A stretch of 64,000 bases of DNA from Sphingomonas corticis. GTDB lineage: Bacteria; Pseudomonadota; Alphaproteobacteria; Sphingomonadales; Sphingomonadaceae. The DNA lies in contig NZ_JAAVJH010000005.1 in assembly GCF_012035195.1 (NCBI RefSeq), positions 62,001 to 126,000 on the forward strand, written 5' to 3'. Every line of letters begins with the position of its first letter. Position 1 is the first letter of the stretch. Below are positions 1 to 8,751 of the stretch, in pieces. The notes beneath the pieces are model-generated. The model ran no database searches, was not told where the DNA came from, and saw only the letters and a list, made by a program, of their open reading frames with translations. A program made the translations under genes and the position numbers.

Positions 1-764
1 TCCACCTAGAGATCATCCAGGAACGGCTGACGCGCGAGTACGACCTCGACCTCATCACCACCGCGCCGAGCGTGGTCTATCAGATCGAGCTGACCCACAA
101 CGGCGGCCACATCGACCTGCACAACCCCGCCGACATGCCCGATCCGAACAGGATCGCGTCGATCAGCGAGCCGTGGATCGAGGCGGTGATCTACGTGCCG
201 GACGAGTATCTCGGCTCGATCCTGAAGCTGTGCCAGGATCGGCGCGGCATTCAGAAGAACCTGACCTACGTCGGCGGACGTGCGCAGGCGACTTACGAGC
301 TGCCGCTGAACGAGGTCGTGTTCGACTTCTACGACCGGCTGAAATCGCTGTCGAAGGGCTATGCCAGCTTCGACTATCACCAGATTGGCCATCGCGAGGG
401 CGACCTGGTGAAGATGAGCATCCTTGTGAACGAGGAGCCCGTCGACGCGCTCAGCATGATCGTTCACCGCGGCACGGCGGAGACGCGCGGGCGCGGCATG
501 TGCGAGCGGCTGAAGGAACTGATCCCGCGCCACCTGTTCAAGATTCCGATCCAGGCGGCGATCGGCGGGAAGGTGATCGCGCGCGAGACGATCAGCGCGA
601 TGCGCAAGGACGTGACCGCCAAATGCTACGGCGGCGACATAACGAGAAAGCGCAAGCTGCTGGAAAAACAGAAGAAAGGTAAGCTGAAGATGCGCGAGTA
701 CGGCTCGGTGCAGATCCCGCAGGAGGCCTTCATCGCGGCGCTGCGGATGGGCGACGAGAACTAG
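1..764 (+). CDS. lepA: Elongation factor 4 (LepA), C-terminal part, cut by window edge
   Basis: This is the last ~254 codons of the ribosome-associated GTPase EF4/LepA, which back-translocates stalled ribosomes; the GTPase domain lies upstream of the window. What is visible is the end of domain III ([16 protein letters not shown]), the EF-G-like domain V (starting near [16 protein letters not shown]) and the LepA-specific C-terminal domain with the conserved stretch [20 protein letters not shown], a tRNA-contacting basic segment. The gene ends in TAG at 762-764. That stop overlaps, in the sequence CTAG, the stop codon of the convergent KTSC gene, leaving no room for a terminator between the two. 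The identification is certain. Confidence 0.97.
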   Translation, partial: HLEIIQERLTREYDLDLITTAPSVVYQIELTHNGGHIDLHNPADMPDPNRIASISEPWIEAVIYVPDEYLGSILKLCQDRRGIQKNLTYVGGRAQATYELPLNEVVFDFYDRLKSLSKGYASFDYHQIGHREGDLVKMSILVNEEPVDALSMIVHRGTAETRGRGMCERLKELIPRHLFKIPIQAAIGGKVIARETISAMRKDVTAKCYGGDITRKRKLLEKQKKGKLKMREYGSVQIPQEAFIAALRMGDEN

Positions 765-997
765 CTTTCCAACGGGTACCGCCGCCGATTTGATTGGACC
801 GCGAAATGTCCGCGGATCGCCTCGTTGAAGAAGCGTCCCGCGGATCGGGCCGTCGTCAGCGCGTCGTAGATCGCGCGGGGCACGCCGAAATAGGTGTAGC
901 TGCGCCCCGACCCGCGGAACGACACGCGCAGCGTCTCCGCCTCGTCGTCGAACACGACGCGATCGATCAGCGAGGACTTCAGCCGGCGGGCACGCAT
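761..997 (-). CDS. Small KTSC-domain protein
   Basis: A 78-residue protein that is essentially one KTSC domain. The family pattern is visible: K-S-S near residue 8, then [18 protein letters not shown], the aromatic YTYFGVP, and A-x-S-A-G-x-F-F-N-E-x-I-R-G near the end. KTSC proteins are small and cytoplasmic; some are linked to nucleic-acid enzymes, but no reaction is established for stand-alone versions, so I give no function. The start is the ATG at 995-997; upstream codons in frame are arginine-rich and look non-coding. Its stop shares bases with the lepA stop (CTAG at 761-764). It is divergent from modA, with about 150 bases between the two starts. Confidence 0.8.
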   Translation of the reverse strand: MRARRLKSSLIDRVVFDDEAETLRVSFRGSGRSYTYFGVPRAIYDALTTARSAGRFFNEAIRGHFAVQSNRRRYPLES

Positions 998-1149
998 CCT
1001 GCCGCGACGAGCGACCGACTCGCGCGTTCCTGCGCCTGCGCCGACGCGAATCGGATTTACGGCGAAGCGAATCGTCCATCGCTGGAGCCGCCGACAGACG
1101 CATGGAGGGGCTGCCGCGTTGTTTCTCCGTTGCGAGAATGCGATGAGCC

Positions 1150-1908
1150 ATGACGATGCGCCGGATCTGCTTCCTTCTCTCGCTCCTCCTCGGCCTGATC
1201 GCCACCTCCGCGACCGCGCAGCGGCGCGGGCCGCTCGTGCTGGCGGCGGCGAGCATGCAGGAGGCGCTGACCGACGCCGCAGACGCCTGGCGCGCGCAGG
1301 GGCACGCCCGCCCGGTGCTGTCATACGCCGCTTCGTCCGCGCTCGCGCGGCAGGTGATGGCCGGAGCGCGCGCCGACCTGTTCGTCTCCGCCGACGCGGA
1401 GTGGATGGATGCGGTGGCGGCGAAGGGCCTGATCGTCGCGGGCACGCGTGCGACGCTGGCGCGCAACCGGCTGGTCGTCGTGGGGCGGGTCGGCGGTCCC
1501 AGGCTCGGCACGTTGCGCGGGGCCGCGCTGGCGCGGGTGCTGGCGGCGGGGCCGCTGGCGATGGCCGATCCGGATAGCGTGCCCGCCGGCCGCTACGGCC
1601 GCGCTGCGCTGACCAGGCTGGGTGCGTGGGAGGCGGTCGCGCCGCGCGTGGTGCGGGCGGAGAACGTCCGCGCCGCGCTGGCGCTGGTCGAGCGTGGCGC
1701 CGCGCCGTACGGCGTCGTCTACGCCACGGATGCGCGGGCGGCGCGTGGCGTGGCGATCGCCGGCTACTTCCCCGCCACCAGCCACGTGCCCATCGTCTAC
1801 CCGGTCGCGCGGCTGTCGGCCTCCGACGAGGCGGAGGGCTTCCGCCGCTTCCTGCTGTCGACGCGCGGGCAGGCGATCCTCGCGCGGCGCGGGTTCGCGC
1901 GGCGCTGA
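1150..1908 (+). CDS. modA: Molybdate ABC transporter, periplasmic substrate-binding protein
   Basis: 252 residues. A Sec signal peptide is visible (MRRICFLLSLLLGLIATSATA, cleavage probably near residue 23), so the protein works in the periplasm, capturing molybdate or tungstate for ModBC. The mature protein begins with the ModA pattern LVLAAASMQEALTDAADAW, then has SSALARQVMAGARADLFVSAD, typical of the oxyanion pocket, and ends with a usual type-2 periplasmic-binding-protein C-terminal lobe (FRRFLLSTRGQAILARRGF). Its stop overlaps the modB start by one base (TGATG), so modA and modB are translationally coupled. Length is normal for the family. The identification rests on motifs and on the modBC neighbours. 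Confidence 0.93.
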   Translation: MTMRRICFLLSLLLGLIATSATAQRRGPLVLAAASMQEALTDAADAWRAQGHARPVLSYAASSALARQVMAGARADLFVSADAEWMDAVAAKGLIVAGTRATLARNRLVVVGRVGGPRLGTLRGAALARVLAAGPLAMADPDSVPAGRYGRAALTRLGAWEAVAPRVVRAENVRAALALVERGAAPYGVVYATDARAARGVAIAGYFPATSHVPIVYPVARLSASDEAEGFRRFLLSTRGQAILARRGFARR

Positions 1909-2576
1909 TGGAGGATGTCGCCGGGATCGTCCGGCTGTCCCTGCTGGTCGGGCTGGTCGCGACCGCGGCGGCATTGCCCGTCGCCTTCGCGCTCGCCTGG
2001 GTGCTGGCGCGCTGGCGGTTTCCGGGGAAGGTGCTGCTCGACGGGCTCGTCCACCTGCCGCTCGTCGTGCCGCCGGTCGTCACCGGCTGGCTGCTGCTGA
2101 TCGCCTTCGCGCCCGAGGGGCCGCTGGGGTCCATCGGCGACCGCGTCCTTTTCCGGTGGACTGGCGCCGCGATCGCTGCCGCAGTCATGGCCTTGCCGCT
2201 GATGGTGCGCGCGATGCGGCTGTCGATCGAGGGGGTGGACCGCCGGCTGGAGCAGGCGGCGCGCACGCTCGGCGCATCGCGCTGGCGCGCCTATGCCACC
2301 GTTACGCTGCCGCTCGCGCTGCCCGGCGTGCTGGCCGGTGCGATGCTGGGCTTCGCGCGGTCGCTGGGGGAGTTCGGCGCGACGATCACCTTCGTCTCGA
2401 ACGTGCCGGGCGAGACGCAGACGCTCCCGCTCGCCATCTACGCCGCGCTCCAGCGTCCCGGTGGCGAGGCGCTGGTGTGGCGGCTCGCCGCCGTTTCCGT
2501 CGCCCTCAGCCTCGCCGCGCTGGTCGCGTCGGAGGCACTGGCGCGGCGCGCGGGCAGGGGGGTGCATGTCCTTTGA
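1908..2576 (+). CDS. modB: Molybdate ABC transporter permease
   Basis: 222 residues, an inner-membrane permease with about five hydrophobic segments. The cytoplasmic coupling loop (EAA motif) is seen around residues 113-145 as EQAARTLGASR followed by LPLALPGVLAG. The ModB-typical GFARSLGEFGATITF comes next. It forms the molybdate channel with ModC. The ATG at 1908 overlaps the modA stop, and the 3' end overlaps the modC start by 11 bases, so the three genes are one operon read in order A-B-C. Confidence 0.93.
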   Translation: MEDVAGIVRLSLLVGLVATAAALPVAFALAWVLARWRFPGKVLLDGLVHLPLVVPPVVTGWLLLIAFAPEGPLGSIGDRVLFRWTGAAIAAAVMALPLMVRAMRLSIEGVDRRLEQAARTLGASRWRAYATVTLPLALPGVLAGAMLGFARSLGEFGATITFVSNVPGETQTLPLAIYAALQRPGGEALVWRLAAVSVALSLAALVASEALARRAGRGVHVL

Positions 2577-3171
2577 CGTCGACGTAACGGTGCGGCGCGG
2601 CGGGCGCGACCTCCACGTCGCCTTCGCCGCGGGGGGCGGCGTCACCATCCTCTTCGGCCCTTCGGGCGCGGGCAAGACCAGCACGCTGGACATGATCGCC
2701 GGCCTGTTGCGGCCCGCGGCGGGCCACGTGCGGGTCGCCGAGCGCACCCTGTTCGACCACGCGGCGGGGATCGACCTGCCGCCCGAGCGCCGGCGCGCGG
2801 GCTACGTCTTCCAGGACGCGCGCCTCTTCCCGCACCGGCGCGTGCGCGCCAACCTGCTGTACGGCGCGCGGAGCGACGCGCGGCTGGCGGAGGTGGCGGC
2901 GACGCTCGACATCGCGCCGCTGCTGGGCCGCTGGCCGCGCAGCCTGTCGGGCGGCGAGGCGCGGCGCGTGGCGATCGGCCGCGCGCTGCTGGCCGATCCG
3001 GACTTTCTGTTGCTGGACGAGCCGCTATCCTCGCTCGACGCCGACCGGCGCGAGGAGGCGACGCGCGCGATCGAGCGAGTGCGCGACGCGGCCGGGCTGC
3101 CGATCCTGCTGGTGACGCACGACGCGGCCGAGGCGGACCGGCTGGGCGACCGCGTGGTGCGCGTGGGATAG
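2566..3171 (+). CDS. modC: Molybdate ABC transporter ATPase, short form without a C-terminal Mop/TOBE domain
   Basis: 201 residues, an ABC ATPase. Walker A is GPSGAGKTS, the signature is LSGGEARRVAIGRALL, Walker B is DFLLLDEPLSSLD, and the H-loop is THD. It energises molybdate import through ModB. Typical ModC proteins are about 350 residues and carry a C-terminal molybdate-binding TOBE/Mop domain; this one stops right after the nucleotide-binding domain, so regulation of transport by bound molybdate is not expected. The ATG at 2566 lies within the modB coding end. Assignment to ModC rather than another importer ATPase comes from the operon. Confidence 0.9.
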   Translation: MSFDVDVTVRRGGRDLHVAFAAGGGVTILFGPSGAGKTSTLDMIAGLLRPAAGHVRVAERTLFDHAAGIDLPPERRRAGYVFQDARLFPHRRVRANLLYGARSDARLAEVAATLDIAPLLGRWPRSLSGGEARRVAIGRALLADPDFLLLDEPLSSLDADRREEATRAIERVRDAAGLPILLVTHDAAEADRLGDRVVRVG

Positions 3172-3180
3172 GAGGCGGAC

Positions 3181-3528
3181 ATGCCGGGCTTCGACGAGGT
3201 GTACGCGGGTCTGCGGGCGATCATGCTGGAGGCGGCAGGCGACCTGACCGTCGCGCGCGACCTGCCGGGCGACCTGGAGGTGCGCACGCCTGTGCTGGAC
3301 GCGAAGACAAGGCAGCCGGGCTGGTTCGGGACGGTGACGCTGAAGAAGAGCTACGTCGCCTATCACCTGATTCCGCTCTACGACGCGCCCGCGCTGACCG
3401 AGGGACTGTCCGACGCGCTGACGAAGCGGCGGCAGGGCAAGACCTGCTTCAACTTCAAGGTAGTGGACGAGGCGCTGTTCGCCGAAGTTGCGATGCTGAC
3501 GCGGCGGGTGCGCGCGGCGGTCGCATGA
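3181..3528 (+). CDS. Conserved small protein of unknown function in the mod operon
   Basis: 115 residues, no signal peptide or membrane segment. Notable stretches are VTLKKSYVAYHLIPLYDAP and RRQGKTCFNFKVVDEALFAE, which remind me of DUF1801-like (YdhG-type) small proteins; I cannot confirm that family from the sequence alone. A strong Shine-Dalgarno (AGGAGG) sits 5 bases before the ATG at 3181, and only 9 bases separate it from modC, so it is probably co-transcribed with modABC. No role in molybdate uptake is implied by its sequence. Confidence 0.7.
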   Translation: MPGFDEVYAGLRAIMLEAAGDLTVARDLPGDLEVRTPVLDAKTRQPGWFGTVTLKKSYVAYHLIPLYDAPALTEGLSDALTKRRQGKTCFNFKVVDEALFAEVAMLTRRVRAAVA

Positions 3529-3533
3529 CCGCG

Positions 3534-3563
3534 CCCGTGCTCCCGCGCGAGCGGGAGCACGGG
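3534..3563. terminator. Perfect 13-bp hairpin between convergent genes
   Basis: CCCGTGCTCCCGC and its exact complement GCGGGAGCACGGG are separated by a GCGA tetraloop. It lies six bases after the end of the mod-operon small gene and nine bases from the metK stop. No T-run follows on either strand, so it may act as a bidirectional mRNA end or stabilising hairpin rather than a classical intrinsic terminator. Confidence 0.6.
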
Positions 3564-3571
3564 GAAGGGGA

Positions 3572-4789
3572 TCAGGCGACCGCGGCCTTCAGTGCGTCAA
3601 CCAGGTCGGTCTTTTCCCAGGTGAACAGATCGCCCTCCGGCTCGCGGCCGAAATGGCCGTAGGCGGCGGTCTTCGAGTAGATCGGCGCGTTCAGCTTCAG
3701 GTGCTCGCGGATGCCCTTGGGCGTCAGGCGCACCAGCTGCGGCAGCGCCGTCTCCAGCTTCGCCTCCGCCACCGTGCCGGTGCCGTGCAGGTCGACGTAG
3801 ACCGACAGCGGCTCGGCGATGCCGATGGCGTAGGACAGCTGGATCGTGCAGCGACGCGCCAGGCCCGCGGCGACCACGTTCTTCGCCAGGTAGCGCGCAA
3901 CATAGGCGGCGGAGCGGTCGACCTTCGTCGGGTCCTTGCCGCTGAACGCGCCGCCACCGTGCGGCGCCGCGCCGCCGTAGGTGTCGACGATGATCTTGCG
4001 CCCGGTCAGCCCGGCGTCGCCGTCCGGCCCGCCGATCTCGAACTGGCCGGTCGGGTTGATGTAGACCTTCGTGTCGCCATCGATGAACCCGTCGGGCAGG
4101 ACGTCGCGGAACACCTGCATCACGTAGTCGCGCAGCACCGCGTATTTCGCGGCATCGGCGTTGTCGCCCTTCTCGCAATAGCCGGGCGCGTGCTGCGTCG
4201 AGACGACCAGCGCGGTCGCCTTGACCGGCTGCTCGTTCTCATAGGCGAGCGTCACCTGGCTCTTCGCGTCCGGCTCGAGGAAGGGCGCCGCGCCCGAGTG
4301 ACGGTCGGCGGCCATCCGCTCGAGGATCTTGTGGCTGTAGTAGAGCGTGGCGGGCATCAGGCCTGGGGTCTCGTCGGTGGCGTAGCCGAACATGATGCCC
4401 TGGTCGCCGGCGCCCTCGTCCTTGTTGCCGCTCTCGTCCACGCCCATCGCGATGTGCGCCGACTGGCCGTGCAGGTTGTTCTGGAAGACGAACTCGTTCC
4501 AGTGGAAGCCGGACTGGGCGTAGCCGATGCGCTTCACCGTGGCGCGGACGGTGTCCTCGATCTCCTGCTCCACGCCCGGCGCCCACTGGCCGTTCTCGTA
4601 CACGCCCTTGCCGCGGATCTCGCCGGCCAGGACGACCAGCTGCGTCGTCGTCAGCGTCTCGCATGCCACGCGCCCCTGCGGGTCCTTCGACAGGAACAGG
4701 TCGACGATGGCGTCGGAGATCTGGTCCGCGACCTTGTCGGGATGGCCCTCGGACACGGATTCGGAGGTGAACAGGAAAGACTGGGGCAT
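3572..4789 (-). CDS. metK: S-adenosylmethionine synthetase
   Basis: 405 residues, cytoplasmic. It makes S-adenosylmethionine from methionine and ATP. Motifs: the N-terminal [10 protein letters not shown] with the ATP/metal-binding His and Asp, [12 protein letters not shown] (adenosine site) and the glycine-rich phosphate loop [19 protein letters not shown]. The ATG at 4789 is chosen because it starts [19 protein letters not shown], the normal N-terminus; the reading frame continues upstream without homology. metK follows lnt on the same strand after 49 bases. That gap contains an AT-rich palindrome that could be an operator. Confidence 0.97.
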   Translation of the reverse strand: MPQSFLFTSESVSEGHPDKVADQISDAIVDLFLSKDPQGRVACETLTTTQLVVLAGEIRGKGVYENGQWAPGVEQEIEDTVRATVKRIGYAQSGFHWNEFVFQNNLHGQSAHIAMGVDESGNKDEGAGDQGIMFGYATDETPGLMPATLYYSHKILERMAADRHSGAAPFLEPDAKSQVTLAYENEQPVKATALVVSTQHAPGYCEKGDNADAAKYAVLRDYVMQVFRDVLPDGFIDGDTKVYINPTGQFEIGGPDGDAGLTGRKIIVDTYGGAAPHGGGAFSGKDPTKVDRSAAYVARYLAKNVVAAGLARRCTIQLSYAIGIAEPLSVYVDLHGTGTVAEAKLETALPQLVRLTPKGIREHLKLNAPIYSKTAAYGHFGREPEGDLFTWEKTDLVDALKAAVA

Positions 4790-4814
4790 GGAGGCTCCGC
4801 GAACAGATAACGAT

Positions 4815-4830
4815 ATAAAGATAACTTTAT
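4815..4830 (-). promoter_or_regulatory. AT-rich palindrome upstream of metK (possible SahR-type operator)
   Basis: ATAAAG-ATAA-CTTTAT is a perfect 6-4-6 inverted repeat in an otherwise GC-rich sequence, 26 bases upstream of the metK start; a related half-site GATAAC lies just beside it at 4806-4811. ArsR-family SahR repressors, which sense S-adenosylhomocysteine, control metK and other methyl-cycle genes in Proteobacteria through AT-rich palindromes. Assigning this site to SahR is inference from position and composition. Confidence 0.5.
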
Positions 4831-4838
4831 GTGTTCCC

Positions 4839-6368
4839 CTATCGCGCCCGCCGCCGCAAGGCAATCGCCGCGGCGACCAGCGCGATGCCGACGATCAGCG
4901 CCGCCCAATTACCGATGCGCGAAAAATGTGTGGGCGGCAGCGCTGGTGGGATCGGCACGTCGATCGCGCCGGCGACCTTGTGCGGCACCTGCGCCAGCAC
5001 CCGTCCGTCCGCCGCGATCACCGCAGAAATGCCGTTTGGCGTAGAGCGCGCGACCGGCACGCCCTCCTCAATCGCACGCATCTGCGCCTGGCGCAGGTGC
5101 TGCGGCGGGCCCCAGGAGCCGAACCAGGCGTCGTTGGACGGATTGAACAGCAGCAGGGGGCGATGGTCCCGGTCGATGACTTCGCCGGAGAAGATGATCT
5201 CGTAGCAGATTTGCACCGCCACGGGGCCGAACAGCGGAAGGTCGCTGGTCTCCGGCCCTGGCCCGGGAAGGAAGTCCATCTCTCCTGGCACCAGCCGGGC
5301 GAGGCCGAGCGGCTTCAGCAGCCACGGCATCGGCAGGTATTCGCCATAAGGTACGAGATGCGACTTGTCGTAGCGCATCTCCACCTGTCGCCCGCTGTTC
5401 AAGGCGAAAACCGAGTTTGTCGCGGCGACCACATCGCCACGCGCGTCGAATTGCAGCGCATCGCCCCCGGTCATCAGGATGTCGCGCGGTCCGAGCACCG
5501 ATGCCAGTCGCGCGCGCGTCGCCCACGGACTGGTCGCGCCATACACCCACAACGGATAGCCGCCCTCGATCAGGTTGCGCATCACCCCTTCCGGCCACAG
5601 CACCAGCCGCGGCACCGCGGCCGGGCGCCCGGACAGGCGGGTGAGCCGCGCCAGCATCATCTCCTGATCGCTCTCGCCGCGCTGGTCCTGCGGCACGTTG
5701 GGCTGGACGACGACCAGCCGCGGGGCACCGGCGGGGGGCGGGGGCAGTGCGGGCGTGCCGCGGACGACCTGAACGGCGACCAGCGCGACGATCGCGGCGG
5801 CGAGCGGCCAGCGTCGGCGTGCGAGGAGAAGAAGCAGCGCGCCGGCCGCCGCCACGAACAGCGCGGACAGCGCGTAGGTGCCGATCTCGCGCCCCAGCAG
5901 CGCGACATGCGGGATCGGCAGCCCGAGCCAGGCAACGCCCAGCGGATCCCACGCATAACCGGTAAAGACCCAGCTGCGCAGCCACTCGCCGAGCATCCAG
6001 GCGGCGGCGAAGAACAGCACCCACGCCGTGTCGACCCGCTCGCGCCGCATCCGCCACGCCAGCCCTGCCGCGAGCGCGGGATAGACGGCGAGGTACAGCG
6101 CCAGCGCGAACGGGGCGATATAGCCCAGCTCCGCCGGCATCTTGTCCTGAAAGGTGAAGGCGTGCTGGAACCAATTGTCGTTGATCGTGAAATGGCCGAC
6201 GCCGAAGGCGTAGCCGCGCCACAATGCCTGACGCGCCGAGGGGGCGGCGTGGACCAGCCACATCCACGCGGCGAGCGCGGGCAGGGCGAGCCACCACAGG
6301 TCGAGCGGCGCGAAGGCGCAGGCGGTGACGACGCCGAGGAGCAGGGAGAGCGGGGCGGGAAAGCGCAT
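4839..6368 (-). CDS. lnt: Apolipoprotein N-acyltransferase
   Basis: 509 residues, inner membrane. It adds the third acyl chain to lipoproteins after signal peptide cleavage by LspA (also in this window). The N-terminal ~200 residues contain about six hydrophobic helices. The periplasmic nitrilase domain follows (residues ~216-475), with the catalytic triad visible: E260 in LVLWPEG, K335 in [12 protein letters not shown] and C388 in [10 protein letters not shown] last hydrophobic segment lies near residue 485, before a basic tail. It is upstream of metK on the same strand, the usual alphaproteobacterial neighbour. Confidence 0.96.
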   Translation of the reverse strand: MRFPAPLSLLLGVVTACAFAPLDLWWLALPALAAWMWLVHAAPSARQALWRGYAFGVGHFTINDNWFQHAFTFQDKMPAELGYIAPFALALYLAVYPALAAGLAWRMRRERVDTAWVLFFAAAWMLGEWLRSWVFTGYAWDPLGVAWLGLPIPHVALLGREIGTYALSALFVAAAGALLLLLARRRWPLAAAIVALVAVQVVRGTPALPPPPAGAPRLVVVQPNVPQDQRGESDQEMMLARLTRLSGRPAAVPRLVLWPEGVMRNLIEGGYPLWVYGATSPWATRARLASVLGPRDILMTGGDALQFDARGDVVAATNSVFALNSGRQVEMRYDKSHLVPYGEYLPMPWLLKPLGLARLVPGEMDFLPGPGPETSDLPLFGPVAVQICYEIIFSGEVIDRDHRPLLLFNPSNDAWFGSWGPPQHLRQAQMRAIEEGVPVARSTPNGISAVIAADGRVLAQVPHKVAGAIDVPIPPALPPTHFSRIGNWAALIVGIALVAAAIALRRRAR

Positions 6369-6385
6369 GGGCCGCGACCTAGCCT

Positions 6386-6514
6386 ATCCTCCCCGGTACG
6401 GGGAGGGGGACCAGCGACGCTGGTGGAGGCGGGGCGCCACGAATGTCACGCTTGTGGCCACCCCCTTCACCATTCGCTGCGTGAACGGTCCCCCTCCCCG
6501 AGCCCGGGAGGATA
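6386..6514. repeat. Intergenic element with 28-bp terminal inverted repeats
   Basis: The arms at 6386-6413 and 6487-6514 match in inverted orientation at about 25 of 28 positions. Each arm contains its own small palindrome (CTCCCCGGTACGGGGAG in the left arm). Between them is a copy of the phrase CCAGCGACGCTGGTGGAGG. It fills the gap between lnt and the VOC gene, which are divergent. Such elements are widespread in sphingomonad spacers and behave like REP/MITE-type repeats. Confidence 0.7.
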
Positions 6515-6529
6515 GTGTATGAGAGCGCC

Positions 6530-6961
6530 ATGACACTCCGCCCCTTCCATCTCGCTTTCCCCGTCCACGACCTCGACGCCGCGCGCGCCTTCTATCGCGA
6601 CGTGCTCGGCTGTGCCGAAGGGCGGTCGAGCGGGCAGTGGATCGACTTCGACTTCGGCGGACACCAGATCGTCGCGCACCTCGACCCCGCTGCGAAACCG
6701 GTCGCGGTTGCCAACGAGGTGGACGGCCATCACGTGCCGGTGCCGCATTTCGGCATCGTGCTGACGATGGCCGACTGGCAGGCGCTGGCGACGCGGGTGG
6801 AGGCGGCCGGCGTGCCCTTCGGCATCGCGCCGCACGTCCGCTTCAAGGGGAAACCGGGGGAGCAGGCGACGATGTTCTTTCGCGATCCCAGCGGCAACGC
6901 GCTGGAGTTCAAGGCGTTCGCCGACGACACCATGCTGTTCGCCACGGAGGAGCCACGATGA
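6530..6961 (+). CDS. VOC-family (glyoxalase/bleomycin-resistance fold) protein
   Basis: 143 residues, soluble. The VOC fold is seen from the first strand LRPFHLAFPVHDLDAARAFYRDVLGC to the last strand FFRDPSGNALEFKAF, which carries the metal-ligand glutamate (E near residue 128). Candidate metal ligands are H8 (PFHLAF) and that glutamate. Members include dioxygenases, isomerases and resistance proteins; substrate cannot be told. The ATG at 6530 is preferred because it starts right before the first beta strand. The stop overlaps the next gene's start (ATGA at 6958-6961), so the two are coupled. Confidence 0.8.
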   Translation: MTLRPFHLAFPVHDLDAARAFYRDVLGCAEGRSSGQWIDFDFGGHQIVAHLDPAAKPVAVANEVDGHHVPVPHFGIVLTMADWQALATRVEAAGVPFGIAPHVRFKGKPGEQATMFFRDPSGNALEFKAFADDTMLFATEEPR

Positions 6962-7260
6962 GCCGCCCGATCGAGATCGACCTTCCGCACAAGCTGGGCC
7001 GCGACGCCGCGCGCGCGCGGATCGATGGCGGGTTCGGCAAGATGGCGAGCTACATCCCCGGCGGCGCGGTAACCGAGCATCGCTGGACCGGCGACCGGCT
7101 GGATTTCACCGTGGAGGGCATGGGGCAGCGCGTGGCAGTGACGCTGGACGTCGCCGACACCAACGTCCACGCCACCTTCGTCCTGCCCGCCTTCCTGCAG
7201 ATGTTCGCCGAGCCGCTTCGCGCGAAGCTGCAGAAGGACGGGCCGAAGCTGCTGGAGTAA
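6958..7260 (+). CDS. Polyhydroxyalkanoic-acid-system family protein
   Basis: 100 residues. It matches the small PHA_gran_rgn-type family found in alpha- and gammaproteobacteria: SRPIEIDLPHKLGRDAARAR at the start, then a central GDRLDFTVEGMGQRVAVTL and the end PAFLQMFAEPLRAKLQKDG. The role is not well defined; the name comes from linkage to storage-granule genes in some genomes, and no PHA genes are seen in this window. The start overlaps the VOC gene stop by four bases. It converges with the dehydrogenase gene across a short repeat-like spacer. Confidence 0.75.
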   Translation: MSRPIEIDLPHKLGRDAARARIDGGFGKMASYIPGGAVTEHRWTGDRLDFTVEGMGQRVAVTLDVADTNVHATFVLPAFLQMFAEPLRAKLQKDGPKLLE

Positions 7261-7274
7261 GCGACCTGCCCACG

Positions 7275-7312
7275 GTCGACTGAGCGTCGACAGGCTCGGT
7301 ACGAACGGTTCG
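7275..7312. repeat. Short degenerate palindromic spacer repeat
   Basis: Two copies of GTCGAC (7275-7280 and 7286-7291) are followed by the palindrome CGAACGGTTCG (7302-7312). This resembles a decayed copy of the palindromic spacer repeats seen elsewhere in the window. It lies between convergent genes and may serve as their mRNA 3' end. Weak evidence. Confidence 0.35.
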
Positions 7313-7315
7313 GGT

Positions 7316-8641
7316 CTAGCGCGCCGCGCTGACCCGCCAGATCGCGTTGCCGACATCGTCGGCCACCAGCAGCCCGCCGGTCCGGTCCGCGATCACACCG
7401 ACGGGACGGCCCCGCGCCTTGCCGTCTACGAGGAAGCCCGACAGCACGTCGATCGGCTTCGCGCCCTTCATCGGCCAGCCCTGCGGCGTGAACGGCACGA
7501 ACACCACCTTGTAGCCCGACAGCGGCTTGCGGTTCCACGATCCGTGCTCACCGACGAAGGCGCCGCGCTGGAACCGCCCGCCCAGCTTCAGCCCGTCGGC
7601 GAAGGTCAGCCCCAGCGCAGCCACGTGCGGCCCCAGCGCATAGTCCGGCCGCTTTGAATATTGCTGAAGCTGCGGGTTCTTCGGCTCCACCCGCGGGTCG
7701 ACGTAGCCGCCCCAGTAGAACCACGGCCAACCGAAATGGTCGCCCAGCTCCACCGCCGTCAGGTAATCGGGCACGATATCGGAACCGAGCATGTCGCGCT
7801 CGTTCACCACCGTCCACAGCGCCTTGGTCGACGGCTCCAGCGCCATGCCCACGGGGTTGCGCAGGCCGGCGGCGTAGATGCGGCTGGTCTTGTCGTCGGG
7901 CCACACCTGAAGGATGGCGGCGCGGCGCTGCTCCGCCGCCACGCCGTTCTCCGCCACGTTGGAGGAGGAGCCGACCGAGACGTAGAGGCTGCGCCCGTCT
8001 TCCGCGGTGATGAGGCCGCGCGTCCAATGGTTCGCACCGCCGGGATAGCGCACGATCGTCTCCGGCGTCGCGCTGATCCGCGTCTCGCCGCCGCGATAGG
8101 GCACCCGCACCAGCGCGTCGGTGTTCGCGATGTAGAGCTGCCCGTTCAGCAGCGTCATGCCGAAGGGCGAGTTCAGCCCCGTCATGAAGACGCCGCGCGT
8201 CTCGGCGACGCCGTCGCCATCCGCGTCGCGCAGCAGCGTGATTCGATTGGGGGAGGGCACCCCCGCGCCGACCCGGCCCATCAGCACCTTCATGACCCAG
8301 CCCTTGATTCCGCCGCCCTCGCGCGGAGGCGAGTTGCTCTCCGCCACCAGCACGTCGCCATTGGGCAGGCGGTAGAGCCAGCGCGGGTGGTCGAGCCCCG
8401 TGGCGAAGGCGCGCACCGCCAGCCCCGGCGCGGCGACCGGCGTCTGCCCCTGCTGCCAGCCGACCGGCTCCGCGGTGCCGACGGTGGGGATCACCTGCTC
8501 GCGCGGCGCGGTGATCTGCGGACGCTGGCCGGTGACCGCGGCGAGATCGAGCTGCGCCTTGTCGGGCCAGGCGAGCCAGGCGACCACGGCGATGCCGATG
8601 AGGAGCAGGAAGGCGAGAAAGCCCAGGATGTGTTTGCGCAT
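7316..8641 (-). CDS. Sorbosone/PQQ-dependent sugar dehydrogenase family protein, membrane-anchored
   Basis: 441 residues. An N-terminal hydrophobic segment (HILGFLAFLLLIGIAVVAWLAW, residues 4-25) probably anchors a large periplasmic domain. The six-bladed propeller typical of soluble glucose/sorbosone dehydrogenases is indicated by HPRWLYRLPNGDVLVAE, LLRDADGDGVAE, GLRNPVGMALEP, FGWPWFYWGGYVDPR and AFVGEHGSWNRKPLSGYKVVF. Family members oxidise aldoses or sorbosone with PQQ and Ca2+; the substrate here is unknown. The ATG at 8641 starts the anchor directly. It follows katG on the same strand, but an intrinsic terminator lies between them. Confidence 0.82.
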   Translation of the reverse strand: MRKHILGFLAFLLLIGIAVVAWLAWPDKAQLDLAAVTGQRPQITAPREQVIPTVGTAEPVGWQQGQTPVAAPGLAVRAFATGLDHPRWLYRLPNGDVLVAESNSPPREGGGIKGWVMKVLMGRVGAGVPSPNRITLLRDADGDGVAETRGVFMTGLNSPFGMTLLNGQLYIANTDALVRVPYRGGETRISATPETIVRYPGGANHWTRGLITAEDGRSLYVSVGSSSNVAENGVAAEQRRAAILQVWPDDKTSRIYAAGLRNPVGMALEPSTKALWTVVNERDMLGSDIVPDYLTAVELGDHFGWPWFYWGGYVDPRVEPKNPQLQQYSKRPDYALGPHVAALGLTFADGLKLGGRFQRGAFVGEHGSWNRKPLSGYKVVFVPFTPQGWPMKGAKPIDVLSGFLVDGKARGRPVGVIADRTGGLLVADDVGNAIWRVSAAR

Positions 8642-8751
8642 GGCGTCCCGATACCGCGCCGGCGGCACAAGCGCCACGGGCTGCGTGGAAACGCGTGACG
8701 CAGGCTGTCGGGAGCAGCCGTCCGCGCAGCGATCGTCTCGCGGGACGCCAG

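Noticed and set aside
6..1511. Long minus-strand frame across lepA, the KTSC gene and modA
   Set aside because: It spans three genes with recognisable products and shows no domain of its own; only the short KTSC frame on this strand is real.
4790..4838. SAM riboswitch upstream of metK
   Set aside because: The lnt-metK gap has only 49 bases, too short for a known SAM riboswitch, and shows an operator-like palindrome instead.
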